A stretch of DNA of 64,000 nt, taken from Bradyrhizobium sp. SRS-191 (GTDB lineage: Bacteria > Pseudomonadota > Alphaproteobacteria > Rhizobiales > Xanthobacteraceae). Under the pieces are notes generated by a model that worked only from the letters and a program-made list of their open reading frames with translations, made no database searches and was not told where the DNA came from. Positions within the stretch are counted from its first letter, which is position 1. Every line of letters begins with the position of its first letter. Of the stretch, positions 60,301-64,000 are shown one piece after another. The translations under genes were made by a program, and so were the position numbers. The stretch lies in contig NZ_JANBVS010000009.1 in the NCBI RefSeq assembly GCF_024586915.1, positions 62,001 to 126,000 of the forward strand. The letters run 5' to 3'.

Positions 60301-60802
60301 TCGGCCGCGTCACCATCGAGGCGCCCGGCAACAGCCGCTCGATGATCGGGCGCATCGTCGCAGCCCCGAGCAGCAGCGTCTCGTCGCGGCCGCGCCGGTT
60401 GAGGATGCGATCGGTGAAGACGTGGCCGCGCTCGAGATCGGACGCGATCTGGATTTCGTCGACGGCGAGAAAAGACACGTCGAGATCCCGCGGCATCGCC
60501 TCGACGGTCGAGACCCAATAGCGCGGATTTTTCGGCTTGATCTTCTCCTCGCCGGTGATCAGCGCGACGGCTTCGCTGCCGACCCGATCGGCGATCTTGT
60601 TGTAGACCTCGCGCGCGAGCAGGCGCAGCGGCAGTCCGATGATGCCGGAGGAGTGCGCAAGCATGCGCTCGATCGCAAGATGAGTCTTGCCGGTATTGGT
60701 CGGACCGAGCACGGCGGTGACGCCGCTTCCAGGAGCACGGTCGGATGCACGGTCGGACATGCGCTCGAAAGGCGAGGCAGCCGAAGAAGACGGAAAAGCC
60801 AT
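57329..60802 (-). CDS. Suv3-like DExH RNA/DNA helicase with long disordered tail
   Basis: A 1157-residue superfamily 2 helicase. Walker A GPTNTGKTH (33-41), the DEIQ box FLAVDEIQIA (about 110-119), motif III GAATMRP, motif V VATDAVGMGLNLDVDHVAFA (about 238-257) and motif VI QIAGRAGRATRNGTFG (about 274-289) are intact. DEIQ and the GRAGR context resemble mitochondrial Suv3. From about residue 830 the tail is first Ala/Glu/Val/Pro-rich and then Arg/Gly/Asp-rich (GGDREGRGGRDFGKGGRD), the kind of sequence that binds RNA and condenses. This suggests a role in RNA turnover, perhaps with a degradosome. ATG at 60802. Confidence 0.9.
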   Translation of the reverse strand: MAFPSSSAASPFERMSDRASDRAPGSGVTAVLGPTNTGKTHLAIERMLAHSSGIIGLPLRLLAREVYNKIADRVGSEAVALITGEEKIKPKNPRYWVSTVEAMPRDLDVSFLAVDEIQIASDLERGHVFTDRILNRRGRDETLLLGAATMRPIIERLLPGASMVTRPRLSQLEFAGDRKITRQPRRTAIVAFSADEVYAIAELIRRQHGGAAVVLGSLSPRTRNAQVAMFQNGDVDYLVATDAVGMGLNLDVDHVAFASDRKYDGYQFRRLTPSEFAQIAGRAGRATRNGTFGTTGRCAPFEPELVNALQNHTFDTVKVLQWRNSKLDFASLGALQVSLALAPGHEALTRAPIAEDLRVLDHAARDAEVRDMAHGAAAVERLWETCQIPDYRRLAPAAHAELVTTVFGFLMQKGRIPDAWYAAQVDQADRVDGDIDTLSGRIAQIRTWTFVANRPDWLVDPDYWQGITRELENKLSDALHERLTERFVDRRTSVLMRRLRENSVLNTEIGKTGEVIVEGHAIGRLDGFTFAPDAAEAGSEAKALQAAAQKALAGEIEARAEKLSNAPDEHIVLTADGTMRWTGDAVAKLVAADDALHPRLRIIADERLTGAARDKVQARLDLWLKTHIEKLLGPLFELSKAEDITGIARGIAFQLVEALGVIERAKIAGEMKDLDQPSRATLRKYGVRFGAYHIYVPALLKPAARALAALLWAEKQGNIDMSALTGAQHLASSGRTSFPADKALPRDAYRVLGYKQAGERAVRVDILERLADLIRPALAWRENTQGEKPAGAFDGRGFVVTQAMTSLTGSAGEDFASILRALGYRMEKRPPLPPKPVEAPVEKPAEAAAEAAPTEAVDAGASEPVPTVAEAAVAPVTEQVMPAPEVAAEPSVAPAPVSAMSSLPTVDFVTATPSEEAPAAEAVAVETEAVAETTAEAFPEAVALEAPQPEAAPADVAEPAASAEAAPAAEPVLVEVWRPGGRSEERRPRHEHHQRNRHHRPQHDRGQAAAGGEQAAAGAAPAEGEARGDRHHRGHGRRDRVKEFGKDFRKGPPQAGGEAAAAPAREDRGPRRDQDAKGRDQNRDRNKGGKFGGDREGRGGRDFGKGGRDKRDSGPALRPYASSGGGGRDRDRPADPNSPFAKLAALKEQLAANNRKD

Positions 60803-61365
60803 TCGTTAAATTTGGGTCTCGAAGCCGGCGTTGCAGGCGCGCGGGTCAGGCGCGATGGATGCTGGATTTGTCGTCGTTATTTGAGCAGCTGCGCTCCTCA
60901 CCCTGTCTCACATCGTGACGCATATAGGGACGCAGCTTAAGCTTCGGAACGCCTTGAGAACGAATCACGAAGGAATCGCTGACTCCCACGTCTTTCCGGC
61001 TTCGTTCACCGCAACATCTCGCGCTCTGCGATCTCATCGGCACTAGATCAAGTTTTCAGGGGCTCGACAAGCAACGCTTTTGCGAGGGAACCAGAGCGCG
61101 TTGGCGCCCGCCTTGAGTCGAATCAGATCGCGGCAAGAGTCAAACGGATTCGCTGATATGACGAAGCGGCATCCTGATGCGCGATCTTGAACCGCTCTCA
61201 CGGCGACCGCGTCACGTGCCTTTCGAGGTATCGGGACGATTCAAGCAACATGATCAAGCCGATGCCGCGCGGTCACGCCATCACGCCCGAATCCGGATTC
61301 AGCCTCTGAGGGCTTTCCGGAGCGACGCGCAGCGAACATGCGGGAAAAAATAGTGGTCCGTCGCG
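60803..61365. other. Intergenic region without recognised gene
   Basis: About 560 bp between the helicase start and the DUF3108 stop, both on the minus strand. It must hold the helicase promoter. I see no repeat, RNA or convincing frame; a 65-codon frame near 60846-61043 has atypical composition and is not supported. Confidence 0.5.
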
Positions 61366-62214
61366 CTACTGCGTCTTGGCGACATGCGGTGTCGCCTGGG
61401 TCATGAACGTCGTCGCCTCCAGCATCGCGGTGCCGAACGACGTCGGGATGACCACCCTGAACGGCACCAGCACGCGCGTGCCTGCGAGCGGCACGAAGAA
61501 GACTTCCATGTTGCGCGCCTGGGCGAGATATTTGATCACCGGCCGGTCCGGGATGTAGCCGGCGACCGGCGTGAAGTAGATCGCGCAGACCAGCGCCGGG
61601 CCGCGATAGCCTTTCTCGGCCTTGACGTTCTCCATGCGCTTGTAGTCGAGCTTGAGCTCGTAGCGCATCCGGCCATCGAAGATCGGCGCGGCGCCACGGC
61701 AGGAGTCCGGCGACAGCAGCTCGCCATTGCCTGGCACCCGCACCAGCGAGGCCGTCATCGGATCGAGCACGCCGCGCTTGTGCGCGTCCGTCACCGGAAT
61801 GCGGTCGGCATCGACCGGCGGGGTCGGCTCGATGGCGAAATCCTTCACCGTGCCGTTCTGCAGGTTGATGCGGATCTGCTCGGATTTCTTTCCCGTGGTG
61901 GTCGAGGCCTGGTAGCTCTGAGCGACCAGCGCGCCGTTGACGACGCGCCCCTGCACCGAGCCCGTGCCGGAGCCCTGCGAGAAGCTCTTCAGCAGTCCCG
62001 CGGTGCCGCCTTGCGCGGACGCGCCGTATTGGTCGTCGCCGATCTCGATCGCCCAGGTGCCCTTGCCCACGGGAATACCGGCCAGCGACGCCTCATATTG
62101 CGCGTCCAGCCGGGCCTGCGCCTGCGCGCTCTGCGCCAGCAGCAACAAACAAAGGGCGGAACCGGCCGCGATCAGGCGGCGCGAGAGGAATGAGGGAGCC
62201 GAGATGATGGTCAC
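61366..62214 (-). CDS. DUF3108 family exported protein
   Basis: A 282-residue protein with a signal peptide (LIAAGSALCLLLLAQSAQAQA). The mature part is beta-rich: YEASLAGIPVGKGTWAIEIGDD, SYQASTTTGKKSEQIRI, DSCRGAAPIFDGRMRYELKLDY and a C-terminal GTRVLVPFRVVIPTSFGTAMLEA, which fits DUF3108. The family is periplasmic and of unknown role; beta-barrel-like lipid binding has been suggested for related folds. GTG start at 62214 with weak spacing of GGCAGGA. Confidence 0.85.
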   Translation of the reverse strand: MTIISAPSFLSRRLIAAGSALCLLLLAQSAQAQARLDAQYEASLAGIPVGKGTWAIEIGDDQYGASAQGGTAGLLKSFSQGSGTGSVQGRVVNGALVAQSYQASTTTGKKSEQIRINLQNGTVKDFAIEPTPPVDADRIPVTDAHKRGVLDPMTASLVRVPGNGELLSPDSCRGAAPIFDGRMRYELKLDYKRMENVKAEKGYRGPALVCAIYFTPVAGYIPDRPVIKYLAQARNMEVFFVPLAGTRVLVPFRVVIPTSFGTAMLEATTFMTQATPHVAKTQ

Positions 62215-62644
62215 GTGAGGGATGATCCTGCCGATCCGCCTGCCTGAGCGCCGGACTGATCCGACGCGCCGTCCTTGCTACTTAAGCCAAAAACGCCTTC
62301 GAACAACGCGAACCGGCCGACAATGGCGGTTTGTCCAGCGCTTTGCGCCCGAACGGCCCTGGAACGATCGTCCTCTGACTTGCCGGAACCGCGCACTCTT
62401 TTTCCGGCACCGCGCCAGGAGCCCGCCGTTCTGGCGCTGGGATGGTTCGCGGGATGCCTATCCATCACGCCGGAATGCGCCCTTTATATGGTCTAAACTG
62501 TACGCTATACCCTTGATTATACGTCCGCTTTTCTGATCGGCGGTAATTGCGGCCGGACGCCGCAGACCTGCTCGCGGCGGCATGCGTCCCGACGCAGGTT
62601 CCGGCAAGCCCCGACGCCAGCCGATTGCCGTGGCCTTCAAAACC
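62215..62644. other. Divergent intergenic region, no gene seen
   Basis: The space between the DUF3108 start and the rpmB promoter. Apart from AT-rich stretches near 62480-62520 there is nothing I can name. Confidence 0.45.
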
Positions 62645-62673
62645 TTGACGAAAAGCCCCGTCCCCCCTATAGG
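62645..62673 (+). promoter_or_regulatory. rpmB promoter
   Basis: TTGACG (62645-62650), a 17-bp spacer and TATAGG (62668-62673), about 100 bp before the L28 start. This is the best housekeeping-type promoter in the window. Confidence 0.75.
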
Positions 62674-62771
62674 ACCGCATCTCCCAGAGACGAGCTGGAC
62701 GAGTTTTGGACCCCCGCGGCCCGCCGATACGAGCGGACGAAGGGTGCGGGGATGAGAGAGGATTTATTGCC

Positions 62772-63080
62772 ATGTCGCGGCGCTGTGAACTGACGGCCAA
62801 GGGCCCCCAGGTTGGCCACAAGGTCAGCCACTCGAACATCAAGACCAAGCGGCGCTTCCTGCCGAACCTGTGCAACGTCACCTTCATCTCGGATGTGCTC
62901 GGCCGCAACGTGCGCCTGCGCGTCTCGACCAACGCGATCAAGAGCGTCGACCACAATGGCGGCCTCGATGCCTACCTGCTGAAGGCCAACGCCGCGGCGC
63001 TGTCGCCGCGCGCCCTCGAGCTGAAGCGCGCCATCGAGAAGAAGGCCGCCGAGGCCGCTCCGGTCGCCAAGGCGAGCTGA
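62772..63080 (+). CDS. rpmB: 50S ribosomal protein L28
   Basis: A 102-residue protein with the L28 signature at the N-terminus (RRCELTAKGPQVGHKVSHS) and the KTKRRFLPNL and RVSTNAIKSVDHNGGLDAYL segments. It is a structural protein of the large subunit. The C-terminal Ala/Lys extension (about 15 residues) is common in alphaproteobacteria. The zinc-binding Cys pairs found in some L28 paralogues are absent; only one N-terminal Cys is present. ATG at 62772 with GAGAGG. Confidence 0.96.
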   Translation: MSRRCELTAKGPQVGHKVSHSNIKTKRRFLPNLCNVTFISDVLGRNVRLRVSTNAIKSVDHNGGLDAYLLKANAAALSPRALELKRAIEKKAAEAAPVAKAS

Positions 63081-63141
63081 GCTTCAGGACCACATCGCCA
63101 GGACCCGCCGCATCGCGCGCGAGGTCCAAATGAATTGAGAG

Positions 63142-63176
63142 AACGGCCGGGTCGCCAGATCCGGCCGTTTTCGTTT
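63142..63176 (+). terminator. Rho-independent terminator of rpmB
   Basis: A 9-bp stem AACGGCCGG / CCGGCCGTT with a 10-nt loop, followed by a T-rich run (TTCGTTT). It lies 61 bp after the rpmB stop. The rest of the gap to 63405 is featureless. Confidence 0.85.
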
Positions 63177-63405
63177 GCGAGATGACGGCGCCAGACCCGC
63201 CCGCGCGGAGGCCGCGAAACGAACAAGCGAGCGCGTTTTCGTGCCATCGCGTTCGCACAATGGCCATCGATGATCGATGATGGCGATGTCACCCGCGCGG
63301 GTGACCGGCGCGCCCCAGACGAAGTGTCATGGCCATCGACCTCCCCAACGGCAGCGGGATGCTCTACACTCGCTGCGGTAGCATTATCGCGGACATTCCT
63401 TTGTC

Positions 63406-64000
63406 ATGAAGAATATTGTCATCTGCTGCGACGGCACCGGCAACGAGATCAGCGAGAACATTTCGAACGTCCTCAAGCTCTATCGCTGCCTGCGCAAGAC
63501 CGACAAGACGACGCCGCACCAGGCCGTGTTCTACGATCCCGGCGTCGGCACCCTGACGCAGCCCGACAGCTGGCATCGCTTCAAGACCAATTTCAACATG
63601 GTGCTCGGTCTCGCCACCGGCTACGGGCTTGATGACAACGTCATCAACGCCTACTGCTTCCTGGCGACACATTATGAGGACGGCGACCGTATATTCCTGT
63701 TCGGCTTCTCGCGCGGCGCCTACACGGTGCGCGTACTGGCCGGCCTGATTCACAAGGTTGGACTGATCTCGCCCGATCAGCTCAATCTGGCCGGCTCCGG
63801 CGTGATCGCCTACAAGAAGTACTCATCCGACAATCCGCAGGCCGGACGCGGCGTCACCAAGGAGGTCGAGAGCACGGAGGAAGAAGGTCCGATCCCGGAG
63901 AGCCGCGACGACCAGGCCGCACAGTTCGCGCGCATCACCTCGACGCGCTGGCCGACCATTCACTTCGTCGGCGTGTGGGATACGGTGGCCAGCGTGATCG
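63406..64000 (+). CDS. DUF2235 family hydrolase (partial, runs off the window)
   Basis: 198 codons to the window edge. The N-terminus MKNIVICCDGTGNEISENISN, the GLDDNVINAYCFLATHYEDGD segment (about 79-99) and the lipase-type elbow FGFSRGAYTVR (about 103-113, Ser in GFSRG) followed by HFVGVWDTVAS (about 187-197) are diagnostic of DUF2235. This alpha/beta hydrolase family includes T6SS phospholipase effectors (Tle1-like) and uncharacterised cytoplasmic members. No VgrG or immunity gene is visible in the part shown. ATG at 63406; the ribosome binding site is not obvious. Confidence 0.88.
   Translation, partial: MKNIVICCDGTGNEISENISNVLKLYRCLRKTDKTTPHQAVFYDPGVGTLTQPDSWHRFKTNFNMVLGLATGYGLDDNVINAYCFLATHYEDGDRIFLFGFSRGAYTVRVLAGLIHKVGLISPDQLNLAGSGVIAYKKYSSDNPQAGRGVTKEVESTEEEGPIPESRDDQAAQFARITSTRWPTIHFVGVWDTVASVI

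Noticed and set aside
60846..61043. A 65-codon minus-strand frame upstream of the helicase
   Set aside because: Atypical composition, no supporting start site, and no conservation clue.

Overview
The window looks like a chromosomal segment of a GC-rich alphaproteobacterium of the Bradyrhizobium/Nitrobacteraceae type. This is inferred from gene families, from the block carD - fdxA - S4 protein - Suv3-like helicase, from rpmB, and from several families of short intergenic palindromes in the style of rhizobial genomes. No 16S gene or species marker is present, so the genus is a judgement. I identify 44 protein genes (one cut by the right edge) and one tRNA gene, and see no CRISPR array, transposase or integrase.

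Region 1 (1-9.1 kb) is an ATP-grasp gene followed by an aromatic-acid catabolic cluster: an aryl-CoA 5-hydroxylase-type flavoprotein, an aryl-CoA ligase, a MarR regulator, a glutathione-dependent maleylpyruvate isomerase-type GST, gentisate 1,2-dioxygenase and a NitT/TauT-type ABC importer. The simplest reading is salicylate (or a close relative) to salicylyl-CoA to gentisyl-CoA to gentisate to maleylpyruvate to fumarylpyruvate. Two near-identical palindromes (core ACAGTATACTGT) lie in front of the two transcription units and are probably the MarR operators.

Region 2 (9.1-25 kb) holds a hydrolase, a chemoreceptor paired with an orphan TRAP binding protein, an NAD(P)-binding protein, tex, a UvrD-type helicase, a desaturase/MetX-like pair, a structured repeat, an LLM flavin enzyme and a TPR/glycosyltransferase-like protein whose last codons come from an intergenic palindrome.

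Region 3 (25-43 kb) is dominated by envelope proteins: a PAP2-phosphatase autotransporter with a clean terminator, a secreted protein and a membrane protein of unknown function, a multi-TM patatin, tRNA-Arg(CCT), an exported hydrolase, a three-gene operon (exported spermidine-synthase-like protein, membrane partner, M28 peptidase with a changed metal ligand), a membrane-anchored phytoene-dehydrogenase-like oxidoreductase behind an operator-like direct repeat, and small stress or secreted proteins.

Region 4 (42.5-50.3 kb) is acyl-CoA metabolism: an SDR, two adjacent acyl-CoA dehydrogenases, two enoyl-CoA hydratases, a VOC protein and a branched-chain-type solute-binding protein, separated by palindromic repeats. 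Region 5 (50.4-64 kb) has a nuclease-like exported protein, an M48 lipoprotein, three genes of unknown function, the carD/fdxA/S4/helicase block, a DUF3108 protein, rpmB with a recognisable promoter and terminator, and the start of a DUF2235 hydrolase that runs off the end.

The observations I rate highest are the shared MarR operator and the aryl-CoA/gentisate regulon, the exported SpeE-like/membrane/M28 operon, the TRAP-binding-protein/chemoreceptor pair, the three-stem structured repeat at 21.0-21.1 kb, and the capture of a palindromic repeat as a protein C-terminus.
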